Part shown: piece by piece, positions 38,066 to 50,767 of the stretch | How the letters are laid out: each line of letters begins with the position of its first letter | How positions within the stretch are numbered: position 1 is the first letter of the stretch | Source: Methylobacterium haplocladii | GTDB lineage: Bacteria; Pseudomonadota; Alphaproteobacteria; Rhizobiales; Beijerinckiaceae | Direction: 5' to 3' | Length of the DNA stretch: 64,000 nucleotides | Assembly: GCF_007992175.1 (NCBI RefSeq) | Contig: NZ_BJZT01000005.1 | Coordinates: 1 to 64,000, forward strand | The notes under the pieces: model-generated | What the model was told of the DNA's origin: nothing | Database searches by the model: none | What the model saw: the letters and a program-made list of their open reading frames with translations, nothing else | Made by a program: the position numbers and the translations under genes

Positions 38066-38211
38066 CGACGGCTGTGTTCAGCCAATGCCGCGACGCACAG
38101 GCGCAACACCCTCTGAATACATCATTTACTATCGTTGAGCGGCTTCTCGCGCTCTGCTAGCGATACTCCTAGGCCGGCTACAAGACCGCGCCATCGGAGG
38201 AACACGACGCC

Positions 38212-39954
<1,743 letters not shown>

Positions 39955-39978
39955 GCCACCACTCTTTTCGAAAAGACG

Positions 39979-40009
39979 GGCCGCCCCGGATGATCCGGGG
40001 CGGCCTTTT
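39979..40009 (+). terminator. Intrinsic terminator after lctP
   Basis: GGCCGCCCCGGA (39979-39990), TGA loop, TCCGGGGCGGCC (39994-40005), then TTTT: a perfect 12-bp stem with U-tract 25 bases after the lctP stop. Confidence 0.93.
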
Positions 40010-40078
40010 CGTCTGCGCAGCAACGGGTCACGCGCGCCCGTCCCTTTCCCCGCGCTCCGGCGCCCCCATTTCGAGGCC

Positions 40079-40699
40079 ATGGGCATTCTCTCTCGAATCA
40101 GGCGCGGCACCCGCTGGGAACGCCTCGCCCTGCCGACGATCGAAACCGATCGCCTGCGCATCGCGCCGCTGCAGGCGGACATGGCGGAAGAAGTCCGGCG
40201 CCTGACCGACGATCCCGCCGTGACCAGCGCGGTCGATTTTCTGCCCGAGCGCGTCGGGATCGAGGATGCCCGCGGGCTGATCCGCGCGGCCGGCACGGGC
40301 CGCGACGTCTTCCTCGGCCTGCACGAGCGCGAGGACCGCAGCCTCGTGGGTATCGTCGGCGCCCATCTGCGGGCGCTCGAGGCGATCGAGATCGGCTACT
40401 GGATCGGAGGCTCCGCGCGTGGCCGCGGCTACGGCGCGGAGGGCGTCGGCGCCATCGTCCGCGCGTTGGCGGAAGCCTATCCCCGCCGCGCGGTCGTGGC
40501 CGAGTGCCGGCCCGAAAACATCGCCTCCTGGAACATGCTGCACACGCTCGGCTTCCGACCCACCGGCGACGGCGGCCAGCGGCCGGGGCGGAAGCTGATG
40601 GTTTGGGATGTTCGGGATGCGCCTCCCGAGAAGTTGGCTCGATCGGGTACCGCCGTTTCCGGGGCAACAATTCGGGCTGACGGAACGCGAGCCCAGTAA
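40079..40699 (+). CDS. GNAT-family N-acetyltransferase (RimJ/RimL-like)
   Basis: 206 residues from ATG 40079. GNAT fold of the RimJ/RimL type: LPTIETDRLRIAPLQADMAEE, then EIGYWIGGSARGRGYGAEGVGAIV supplying the acetyl-CoA P-loop (RGRGYG), and AECRPENIASWNMLHTLGFRPTG. The last about 25 residues are non-conserved. The acceptor substrate is unknown. It converges with trmFO, whose 3' end begins 18 bases downstream. Confidence 0.85.
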   Translation: MGILSRIRRGTRWERLALPTIETDRLRIAPLQADMAEEVRRLTDDPAVTSAVDFLPERVGIEDARGLIRAAGTGRDVFLGLHEREDRSLVGIVGAHLRALEAIEIGYWIGGSARGRGYGAEGVGAIVRALAEAYPRRAVVAECRPENIASWNMLHTLGFRPTGDGGQRPGRKLMVWDVRDAPPEKLARSGTAVSGATIRADGTRAQ

Positions 40700-40717
40700 A
40701 CGCAGGATTTCGGCGGA

Positions 40718-42142
40718 CTATTCGGCAGCCGCGCGCGGGGCCTCACCCGACATCCAAGCCGCCAGATCCGCCCGCGCCCGGTCCGTCAGCGCCCGCTTCT
40801 TCAGCGCCGCCTTCTCCGGTCCGCGGAGCCGCTTGCCGGTCTCGTTGCGCGGCATCCGCTCCAGCGGCGTGAACAGTCCGAAATTGACGTTCATCGGCTG
40901 GAACGAGCGTGGCTTGCCGGCCTCCTCTTCGGCCGCGAGGTGGCCGCCGGTGATGTGCGCGATGAGAGCGCCGAGCGCCGTGGTCTGCGGCAAGGGGGCG
41001 AGGGTGCGGCTCTCGCGTTCGGCGACGGCGTAGCGCCCGGCCATCAGCCCGATCGCGGCGCTCTCGACATAGCCCTCGCAGCCGGTGATCTGGCCCGCGA
41101 AGCGCAGGCGCGGCTCGGCCTTCAGGCGGAGCGTCGCATCCAGCAGGCGCGGGCTGTCGAGATAGGTGTTGCGGTGGAGACCGCCGAGGCGGGCGAACTC
41201 GGCATTCTCGAGGCCCGGAATCGTCCGGAAGACGCGGATCTGTTCGGCGTGCTTCAACTTCGTCTGGAAGCCGACCATGTTGAAGAGCGTGCCAAGCGCA
41301 TTGTCCTGGCGCAGCTGGACGATGGCGCAGGCTTTGACCGTCGGATCGTGCGGGTTGGTCAGCCCCACCGGCTTCATGGGGCCGTGGCGCAGGGTCTCGG
41401 GGCCGCGCTCGGCCATGACCTCGATCGGCAGGCAGCCGTCGAAATAGGGAGTCGAGGCCTCCCACTCCTTGAAGCTCGTCTTCTCGCCGGCAATCAGCGC
41501 CTGGATGAAGGTATCGTACTGCTCCCGGTCCATCGGGCAGTTGAGGTAATCGGCGCCGGTGCCGCCGGGACCGGCCTTGTCGTAGCGCGACTGGAACCAG
41601 GCCTTGCCCATGTCGATCGAGTCGCGATGCACGATCGGCGCGATGGCATCGAAGAAGGCGAGCGATTCGGCGCCCGTGAGCCCCGCGATGGCCTCGGCCA
41701 GCGCCGGAGAGGTGAGGGGTCCTGTGGCGACGATGACCTGATCCCAATGGGCGGGAGGCAGGCCGTCGATCTCCTCGCGAGCGATGGTGACGTTCGGATG
41801 CGCTTCGAGGGCAGCGGTGACGGCGGCGGCGAAGCCGTCGCGGTCGACGGCGAGCGCCCCACCGGCCGGCACCTGATGCGCGTCGCCCGCCCGCAGGATC
41901 AGCGAGCCGAGGCTGCGCATCTCCTGGTGCAGCAGGCCGACGGCGTTGCCGTTGGCGTCGTCCGAGCGGAACGAGTTCGAGCAGACGAGCTCGGCCAGAT
42001 CCTGCGAATGATGCGCGTCGGTGCCGCGAACCGGCCGCATCTCGTGCAGGACGACGCCGTGTCCGGCCTCCGCGACCTGCCACGCCGCCTCCGAGCCTGC
42101 GAGGCCGCCGCCGATGATGTGGATGGGTTTCGATCCGGTCAT
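40718..42142 (-). CDS. trmFO: tRNA m5U54 methyltransferase TrmFO (folate-dependent)
   Basis: 474 residues from ATG 42142. The FAD-binding start [21 protein letters not shown] is followed by [19 protein letters not shown] and the C-terminal [11 protein letters not shown]. It uses methylenetetrahydrofolate and FADH2 to make m5U54 in the T-loop. The catalytic cysteine is in the LVCSNSF block. Length and domain order are normal. Eight extra codons upstream to 42166 are not conserved. Confidence 0.95.
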   Translation of the reverse strand: MTGSKPIHIIGGGLAGSEAAWQVAEAGHGVVLHEMRPVRGTDAHHSQDLAELVCSNSFRSDDANGNAVGLLHQEMRSLGSLILRAGDAHQVPAGGALAVDRDGFAAAVTAALEAHPNVTIAREEIDGLPPAHWDQVIVATGPLTSPALAEAIAGLTGAESLAFFDAIAPIVHRDSIDMGKAWFQSRYDKAGPGGTGADYLNCPMDREQYDTFIQALIAGEKTSFKEWEASTPYFDGCLPIEVMAERGPETLRHGPMKPVGLTNPHDPTVKACAIVQLRQDNALGTLFNMVGFQTKLKHAEQIRVFRTIPGLENAEFARLGGLHRNTYLDSPRLLDATLRLKAEPRLRFAGQITGCEGYVESAAIGLMAGRYAVAERESRTLAPLPQTTALGALIAHITGGHLAAEEEAGKPRSFQPMNVNFGLFTPLERMPRNETGKRLRGPEKAALKKRALTDRARADLAAWMSGEAPRAAAE

Positions 42143-42229
42143 GCGCCGGAATAGCGGATCGAGCACCGAGGGATCAACGCTTCGGACATGCCAGTGTAAG
42201 AGGACATGCCGGCGGAGGATGCAGGGGCG

Positions 42230-43204
42230 TCAGTGCAGCTTGGGCCGCACCAGATAGCGCTCGCGGTCGCCCGACATCACCGACACCGCGACGTCCCTCC
42301 CGTCGCGGCGCACGCCCAAGGGCACACGAGCGCCGGCCTCGCCGAGCGCCCAGACCTGCCGCAGGAAGCCGGCGAGATCGGCGACGGGCTCGCCGGCCAC
42401 CGCCGAGAGGATGTCGCCGGGGCGCAGATCCGCGGCCTGTGCCGGCCCGTCGTCGGCCAGCCCCATGACCACCACGCCGTCCTCGGTCTCGGTGGCGTAG
42501 AGGCCGAGCCAAGGCCGTGGCGGGCTGCTGGTCCGGCCCTGCAGGCGCAGTTCGTCGAGGATCGGCGGCAGCAGGTCGATCGGTACGACCATGTTGATCG
42601 CCTGAGCCCGGCCGGAGCCGCCCTGCTGAAGCTGCAGCGATCCGATTCCCAGAAGATCGCCCTCCGGACCGATCAGGGCCGTGCCGCCCCAATGCGGATG
42701 GGCCGGCGCGGTGAACAGCGCCTCGTCCAGCAGGTATTCCCAATAGCCCGCGAATTCCTGTCGCGCGACGAGTTCGACCGCGACGCTGTGCCCGCGCCCG
42801 CCCGCGCCGGCGACGATCGCCTTGTCGCCGACCTTCAGCGCAGCGGAGCGGCCGATCGTCAGGGCGGGCAGGTCGAGCCGGCCCAGCGCCTGGACCAGCC
42901 CGAACCCGGTGGCCGCGTCGTAGCCGACGACATGGGCCGGCAGGGAGCGCCCGTCATGGGTGGTGAGCCAGACCGAATCCGCCTCGGTGATCAGGTAGCC
43001 GACGGTGAGCACCAGCCCATCCTCGCCGATCACCACGCCGTTGCCCGCCCGCTCGGTGCCGAGCGTCTCGGCGGTGAAGGCGTCGGACGGGATGCGGCTC
43101 GACAGGGAGACGACGGCGGCGAGCGCCCGGTCGAGGTCGTAGCTGTAGTCGGCGGGCTTGGGCTGCACGGAGGCGGGAATCCTGGAAGCGCCGTGGACGG
43201 CCAT
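42230..43204 (-). CDS. Catalytically dead DegP/HtrA-like protein (trypsin-like fold plus PDZ)
   Basis: 324 residues from ATG 43204 (chosen over a frame running to 43504). The sequence tracks HtrA proteins block by block but lacks the triad. In the GNGVVIGEDGLVLTVGYLI block (54-72) Tyr70 stands where His should be. In GYDAATGFGLV the T-D-L aspartate is Gly. In HWGGTALIG the GNSGGPL serine is Trp. A PDZ domain follows (about 225-300, PWLGLYATE, AADLRPGDILSAVAGEPV). No signal peptide is evident from this start. It is probably a scaffold or peptide sensor; proteolysis is not expected. Divergent from the ECF sigma gene. Confidence 0.82.
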   Translation of the reverse strand: MAVHGASRIPASVQPKPADYSYDLDRALAAVVSLSSRIPSDAFTAETLGTERAGNGVVIGEDGLVLTVGYLITEADSVWLTTHDGRSLPAHVVGYDAATGFGLVQALGRLDLPALTIGRSAALKVGDKAIVAGAGGRGHSVAVELVARQEFAGYWEYLLDEALFTAPAHPHWGGTALIGPEGDLLGIGSLQLQQGGSGRAQAINMVVPIDLLPPILDELRLQGRTSSPPRPWLGLYATETEDGVVVMGLADDGPAQAADLRPGDILSAVAGEPVADLAGFLRQVWALGEAGARVPLGVRRDGRDVAVSVMSGDRERYLVRPKLH

Positions 43205-43447
43205 GATGCGGAGACCTGGGCCTCCCTCCGGTGAGGTCGGCCGATAGCCGGAGAAATAGGGGCGGGACACCCGTTCCGACACCCACGGCGTCGTGATCGG
43301 ATCGCCGGACCGTCCCGACCCGTTCGCATCGTCGGCCCGTGGCGTGCTGCCGCGGTCTCGGGTAAAGCTGTCCCCAACGTTCCGCTCAGCGAACGGCAGG
43401 GCAGGGTCCGGCACACGTGATGTCACGCGACGAACAGGTGGCGCGCC

Positions 43448-43999
43448 TTGCGTGACGATCCGACATTGGTACGGCTCCTGCGCGACATCGCGGCGGGGGA
43501 CCAATCGGCGCTCCGTTCGCTGTATGACCTGACCTCCCCGAAACTATTCGGCATCGTCCTCCGTATCCAGCGCGACAGGAGCTTGGCCGAGGATGTGCTT
43601 CAGGACGTGTATCTGAAGGTCTGGCAGGCGGCGGGTTCCTACAATCCGGAGAACGGGCGGCCGTTGCCGTGGCTCTGCACCATCGCGCGCAACCGCGCGA
43701 TCGACGGGGTCCGGCGCAAGAGCGAGGTTCAGGGTCCCGTGCACGAGGACGGCGAGGATTGGTTGGAGCGGCTGGCCGACCCTCGCTCGGGCGAGGGCGC
43801 TCTGCTCGACCGCGACGCACTCAAGGTCTGCCTCGGCCGCCTCGACGCGGTGCAGGCCGAATGCGTGATGCTGGCCTATTGCGAAGGCTGGTCCCGCGAG
43901 GAGCTGGCCCGCCGCCACGACAAGCCGGTGAACACCATCAAGACCTGGCTGCACCGGACGCTCGCCTCCCTCAAGGGCTGCCTGGAGGGCGCACGATGA
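43448..43999 (+). CDS. ECF RNA polymerase sigma factor
   Basis: 183 residues with a TTG start at 43448 (LRDDPTLVRLLRDIAAGDQ). Sigma-2 region: LYDLTSPKLFGIVLRIQRDRSLAEDVLQDVYLKVWQ. Sigma-4: RLDAVQAECVMLAYCEGWSREELARRHDKPVNTIKTWLHR. The stop overlaps the ATG of the anti-sigma gene (ATGA), a translational-coupling signature. The arrangement with a downstream anti-sigma factor and a fasciclin gene parallels SigK of mycobacteria, which controls the fasciclin proteins MPT83/MPT70 (established there, inferred here). Confidence 0.92.
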   Translation: MRDDPTLVRLLRDIAAGDQSALRSLYDLTSPKLFGIVLRIQRDRSLAEDVLQDVYLKVWQAAGSYNPENGRPLPWLCTIARNRAIDGVRRKSEVQGPVHEDGEDWLERLADPRSGEGALLDRDALKVCLGRLDAVQAECVMLAYCEGWSREELARRHDKPVNTIKTWLHRTLASLKGCLEGAR

Positions 44000-44709
44000 G
44001 TGCCGGCCCCTTCGACGCCGACCGCGACTTCCGCGCCGCCGAATACGTGCTCGGCACCTTGCCCGCCGACGAGCGTGCAGCAGTGGAGGCCGAGATCCTC
44101 AGGGATCCGGTGACCGAGGCCTGCATGCGCGATTGGGAGCGGCGGTTGGCGCCGCTGAGCCTCGCCGTGCCGGACGAGAACCCGCCACCGCGCCTCTGGG
44201 GCGCGATCGTCCAGGCGCTGCCGGGGCCGTCGGCTGTCAGCATTCCCGCCAACGACAACCACATCGCGGCGCTCGCGGGCCAGGTAAGGCGCTGGCGCCT
44301 AGCGTCGGTGGGCGCCGGGCTGATCGCCGCCGGGCTCGCGCTGTTCGTGGCCGTCGGGCCGCGCGTGCCGACGCCCGATGCCGCCGGCCGCTACGTCGCG
44401 GTCGTCACCAGCGCCGGCGATCTGCCGGCCTTGATCGTCAGCGTCGACACGCGCACCGGTACCGCCCAGGTGCGTCCGGTCGCGGCCAAGGCGCCGGACG
44501 GGCGCAGCCTCGAACTCTGGTACATCGGCGCGGACAAGACCCCGAAGACGCTCGGCCTCGTCGGCTCGGGCGCGAGCCGGATCGCCCTGCCGGCCGGCGC
44601 CGCCGGCGGCGATGGCCTCATCGCCGTGTCGGTCGAACCGCAGGGCGGTTCCCCCACCGGGCAGCCCACGGGACAAGTGGTCTATACGGGCAAGCTGATC
44701 CGGGATTGA
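43996..44709 (+). CDS. Anti-sigma factor (RskA family)
   Basis: 237 residues from ATG 43996, overlapping the sigma stop. An N-terminal cytoplasmic anti-sigma segment (AAEYVLGTLPADERAAVEAE) is followed by a membrane helix (about 103-120) and an RskA-like periplasmic domain (LPALIVSVDTRTGTAQVRP, RSLELWYIGADKTPKTLGL). It should hold the ECF factor at the membrane until a periplasmic signal triggers release. No zinc-binding HxxxCxxC motif is visible. Confidence 0.9.
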   Translation: MSAGPFDADRDFRAAEYVLGTLPADERAAVEAEILRDPVTEACMRDWERRLAPLSLAVPDENPPPRLWGAIVQALPGPSAVSIPANDNHIAALAGQVRRWRLASVGAGLIAAGLALFVAVGPRVPTPDAAGRYVAVVTSAGDLPALIVSVDTRTGTAQVRPVAAKAPDGRSLELWYIGADKTPKTLGLVGSGASRIALPAGAAGGDGLIAVSVEPQGGSPTGQPTGQVVYTGKLIRD

Positions 44710-44797
44710 GGCCTCAACCTCACCAAGGACCGGACGCATTCTGCCCGCTCCCCCCTTTCTGCTCCTGCCGATTGATTGCCACGTTGGCGCGCGTCCC

Positions 44798-44823
44798 CCT
44801 CACCCCGCATCCGGGGAGAGGGA
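44798..44823. repeat. REP-like repeat, sister of the 24449-24482 copy
   Basis: CCCCTCACCCCGCATCCGGGGAGAGG: an imperfect hairpin with the same CTCACCCCGCAT..GGGGAGAGG plan as the copy near 24450. It occupies the intergenic gap 44710-44950, which contains no gene. Confidence 0.6.
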
Positions 44824-44892
44824 GCGGCACTGGAATAGGCTCATCCGACGCGGCTCCTTCGGCTACCGCCTCGCTTCGGCGACGATGAGGTC

Positions 44893-44930
44893 GCGAAGCC
44901 CTGTCCTCGCGCGCGAGGTGAGGGCTTCGC
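44893..44930. repeat. Long near-perfect palindrome between convergent genes
   Basis: GCGAAGCCCT (44893-44902) pairs with AGGGCTTCGC (44921-44930), and inside it CCTCGC (44905-44910) pairs with GCGAGG (44913-44918). Only a GT/TG bulge interrupts the 38-base dyad. Between the anti-sigma and fasciclin transcripts it could act as a bidirectional transcription stop or an extragenic repeat. Confidence 0.7.
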
Positions 44931-44950
44931 GCCATCCGACTCCTCCCAAA

Positions 44951-44978
44951 AGAAAACCCCGGCTCTCGCGAGCCGGGG
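44951..44978 (-). terminator. Intrinsic terminator after the fasciclin gene
   Basis: On the minus strand CCCCGGCTC, loop GCGA, GAGCCGGGG is followed by TTTTC TTTT. A 9-bp GC stem with U-tract, 32 bases downstream of the fasciclin stop at 45010. Confidence 0.88.
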
Positions 44979-45009
44979 CTTCGTTTCGACGGGCGCGACC
45001 CCGAAGAAA

Positions 45010-45570
45010 TCAGGGCTGCAGCACGCCGTTGATGACGTGGATGACGCCGTTCGACTGCATCACGTTGGCGATGGTGACGGTGGCGGTGTTGCCCTTGGCG
45101 TCGGTCACGAAGACCTTCTTGCCCTTGGTCTGCACGGTGAGCGGCTCGCCCTGCACGGTCTTGATCGTGCCCTGTCCGCCGCCTTCCCTGGCCACGGCCG
45201 CCAGATCCTTGGCGGTCAGGGTGCCGGGAACGACGTGGTAGGTCAGGATCGCGGTCAGGGTCGCTTTGTTCTCGGGCTTGACCAGGGTCTCGACGGTGCC
45301 AGCCGGCAGCTTCGCGAAGGCGGCGTTGGTCGGTGCGAACACCGTGAACGGGCCGGGACCGGACAGCGTGTCGACGAGGCCGGCGGCCTTCACGGCGGCG
45401 ACCAGCGTGGTGTGGTCCTTCGAGTTCACCGCGTTCTCGACGATGGTCTTCGAAGCGTACATCGGCGCGCCGCCGACCATTGGGTTCTTGGCGAACGCTG
45501 CGGCCGGCATGGCTGCGCCGATGGCGAGAGCGAGGGCGAGTGCGGCGAAACGCTGGGGTGCACGGATCAT
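45010..45570 (-). CDS. Secreted fasciclin-domain protein
   Basis: 186 residues from ATG 45570 behind AGGAGGAC. A signal peptide (residues 1-27, ending AAAFA) is followed by one FAS1 domain: NAVNSKDHTTLVAAVKAAGLV, GPFTVFAPTNAAFAKLP, ILTYHVVPGTLTAKDL and the end SNGVIHVINGVLQP. FAS1 domains mediate adhesion or envelope contacts. The gene faces an ECF sigma/anti-sigma pair and is the likely target of that sigma factor. Confidence 0.93.
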   Translation of the reverse strand: MIRAPQRFAALALALAIGAAMPAAAFAKNPMVGGAPMYASKTIVENAVNSKDHTTLVAAVKAAGLVDTLSGPGPFTVFAPTNAAFAKLPAGTVETLVKPENKATLTAILTYHVVPGTLTAKDLAAVAREGGGQGTIKTVQGEPLTVQTKGKKVFVTDAKGNTATVTIANVMQSNGVIHVINGVLQP

Positions 45571-45659
45571 GATAGTAGTCCTCCTGTTCGACGCCCGGTG
45601 GTCCGGGGTTCGAGTGCCGATACGGGGAGGTGCGCCGCTAAGTTTCGCGCGATCCGATC

Positions 45660-45664
45660 GTTCC
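45660..45664 (-). promoter_or_regulatory. Possible ECF-type -35 element upstream of the fasciclin gene
   Basis: On the minus strand GGAAC (45664 down to 45660) lies about 90 bases before the fasciclin ATG, in the context TCAGGAACGATCGG. GGAAC is the usual -35 core for ECF sigma factors. A definite -10 partner is not clear, so this is a pointer only. Confidence 0.25.
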
Positions 45665-45702
45665 TGAGAGACCGGGATGCGTCAGACCGCCGCGCCCGAA
45701 CG

Positions 45703-45734
45703 AAAAAACCGTCCGACCCCGAGGGATCGGACGG
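45703..45734 (-). terminator. Intrinsic terminator after the outer-membrane protein gene
   Basis: On the minus strand CCGTCCGA..TCGGACGG forms an 8-bp stem (45709-45716 with 45727-45734) followed by TTTTTT (45708-45703). It lies 50 bases downstream of the stop at 45784. Confidence 0.88.
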
Positions 45735-45783
45735 CGTGTCCTCGTGACCGAGGCGGGGCGCCGCAGAGGCGCCCCGGTTCGGA

Positions 45784-46788
45784 TCAGTACTTGCGGACGA
45801 TCGGAGCCGGAGCCGGAGCCGGAGCCGGGCTGTACAGCGGAACGATGATGCGGAACCAGCCTTCCGTGTTCTCGATGTCGCGGCTGCGGCCGGTGGCATC
45901 GACGAAGCGGGCCTGGGTCACGACGTCGCGAGCGACATAGGCCTGGGCGGTGAAGAGGCCGAAGTCGTAGCCGACGAGACCACCGAGGGCGAAGCGGCCC
46001 TGGCGACCGACGATGTTGGCGTTGCTGCCGACGTTGACCGTGCCGTAACCGATGGCACCGAACTCGAACTTCGCCTTGCCCTCGTTGAACAGGTCGAACT
46101 TCTTCGTCGCGGTCAGGTCGAGGTTCAGCGAGTCCGAGATCACGAACGGACCGCGGGTGCCGAAGGTGTTGTTGCCGTCGAACCGGCCGGGCGAGTCGTA
46201 GAAGTTGCCGGTCAGGTTGGCGGTGATGTTCCAGTTGTCGCCGGTGTACGAGGCGGCGATGCCGGCGCGGTAGGTGTTGGAGGCGAGCTGGGTCAGGACC
46301 GGAGCGCCGACGAATGCGCCGTTGTTCTGGACGAGGACGCCGCGGTCGCCGTTCAGGTCGTTGAGGTAGACACCGCCGAGGACCGACACGCCGAAGTTGC
46401 CGCCGAGATCGAAGGCCCAGATGCCGCCGACGAAGGTACCGACGTTGATCGAGAGATCCTTGATGCCGGTCGGGCCGCTGCTACGACCGAAAGCGAACAC
46501 GGTCGGGGGAGCGACGAGGAGCTCGATACGACCACCGAGCGGAACCCACGGCGTGGCCCAGACGAGAACCGGGATGTTCACGGCGACGTCGACCGGGCTG
46601 ACGACCGTCGGAGCGTCGGGCGAACGGTAGACGAAGGTGTTCAGGGCGTAGACGCCCTCGGGGAGCGGCGCACCGGTGGCGAGGCCGACCTGCTCGCCGG
46701 GAACGGTGGTGGTCTGGGCCTGAGCGGCCGTGGCAGTCATTCCGGCGGTGAGCGCGAAGGCTCCCGCAGCAAGCCAGTTCTTCATCAT
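45784..46788 (-). CDS. Outer-membrane beta-barrel protein of the phenol MetA-pathway type
   Basis: 334 residues from ATG 46788 (ATG 46785 possible) behind GGAAGGA. A signal peptide (MMKNWLAAGAFALTAGMTATAAQAQ) is followed by a barrel of alternating strands with many Gly/Asn/aromatic turns. The opening PLPEGVYALNTFVYR and repeated IRxGxxxP-like strands suit the Phenol_MetA_deg family, thought to be porin-like channels for hydrophobic substrates. The C-terminus has four Ala-Pro repeats before IVRKY, an unusual end for a barrel that normally closes on an aromatic residue. Codon use suggests high expression. Confidence 0.8.
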   Translation of the reverse strand: MMKNWLAAGAFALTAGMTATAAQAQTTTVPGEQVGLATGAPLPEGVYALNTFVYRSPDAPTVVSPVDVAVNIPVLVWATPWVPLGGRIELLVAPPTVFAFGRSSGPTGIKDLSINVGTFVGGIWAFDLGGNFGVSVLGGVYLNDLNGDRGVLVQNNGAFVGAPVLTQLASNTYRAGIAASYTGDNWNITANLTGNFYDSPGRFDGNNTFGTRGPFVISDSLNLDLTATKKFDLFNEGKAKFEFGAIGYGTVNVGSNANIVGRQGRFALGGLVGYDFGLFTAQAYVARDVVTQARFVDATGRSRDIENTEGWFRIIVPLYSPAPAPAPAPIVRKY

Positions 46789-47331
46789 TTTCTCATTCCT
46801 TCCCAAGGATTTCAGGCGTCCGCCCCGTAGCCTTGAACACGACTTGGTCAGTACCTCGCTTTGCTTCGCGGGTTCTGTACGGTCGTCTCAAGCGCCCCCT
46901 TACGGCCTCACCTCAAGTCTCAACGTTGGGAACTATTCTACACTCCGATCCGGAAGGACAGAGCTTTGCCGTTCAGCTGGGCAGTTGCAGATCCACCGTT
47001 GCGCAAAAGCCGCATTTTTGCCGCGGAGCAACATAGGAATTCCGTCGCGCCATTGCAGCGCAACATGAGGTCGGACGCCCCAAGCTCGGCAAAATAGCGC
47101 ATCGCGATCAAAGCTTTGCCATACGCTGCCTCGGCAGGACGAACAGGCAACAGCCGTGGGACGGTCCCGCAAACGGCCGTTTCGGGACTGCGCGCCACGC
47201 TTCGGCCGGACGGGTGAATGGGACGGCGGATTTGGGACCCGGAGGCGACTCGATGGGCTCGAGCGATCGAAATCCTCGAATCGCATCGTGCGCGAGGCCC
47301 CGGCCCGGGCGAATCGACCGGGCCGATCGGA
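46789..47331. other. Intergenic region without a recognisable gene
   Basis: This 543-base gap between uvrA and the outer-membrane gene (both minus strand) has only short overlapping frames. It should hold the outer-membrane gene promoter (a TAGAAT-like element is visible on the minus strand near 46935). A GC hairpin at 47301-47325 (CGGCCCGG/CCGGGCCG) directly after uvrA lacks a U-tract and is a weak terminator candidate. Confidence 0.5.
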
Positions 47332-50394
<3,063 letters not shown>

Positions 50395-50512
50395 GCAGGG
50401 CTCGGTCTCGCGAGAGGTCGTAACAGCACGCCGCCGGTCGAAGCGTCGCGCAAAGCCCATGTCGTGTCCCGCCGGGACTGGACAAGGCAGTTCAGCGCTT
50501 CCCTAGCGTCTG

Positions 50513-50527
50513 GAACGAAGAGAGTAC
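50513..50527 (-). promoter_or_regulatory. Candidate LexA (SOS) box upstream of uvrA
   Basis: On the uvrA strand the 15-mer GTAC TCTCTTC GTTC resembles the alphaproteobacterial LexA consensus GTTC-N7-GTTC with one mismatch. It lies about 120 bases before the uvrA ATG. uvrA is an SOS gene in many bacteria, so the position is sensible, but one mismatch in eight fixed bases is weak evidence. Confidence 0.35.
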
Positions 50528-50767
50528 ACCGCCGGCTGCGGAGGTTCGCCCATGTGAGCCCTACTCTGCTCGGCGGCAATTCGTCATCGCCTCGACGGCA
50601 GCCGCGAGCGCACCGGCACGCACGCGTTCCTCACGAATCCGCCTCCGCCGGCCGGACCGGTGCGGGTGGTGGCCGAACAAGCGTGACGTTGCCCGTGGCG
50701 GCCCAAACCGCCTTGCACGACCCTTCGGATCGACCGGCCCCGACGCCGGACGACCCGGAGATGCGTC

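Noticed and set aside
47301..47325. GC hairpin as uvrA terminator
   Set aside because: An 8-bp stem is present but there is no U-tract; mentioned only within the gap description.
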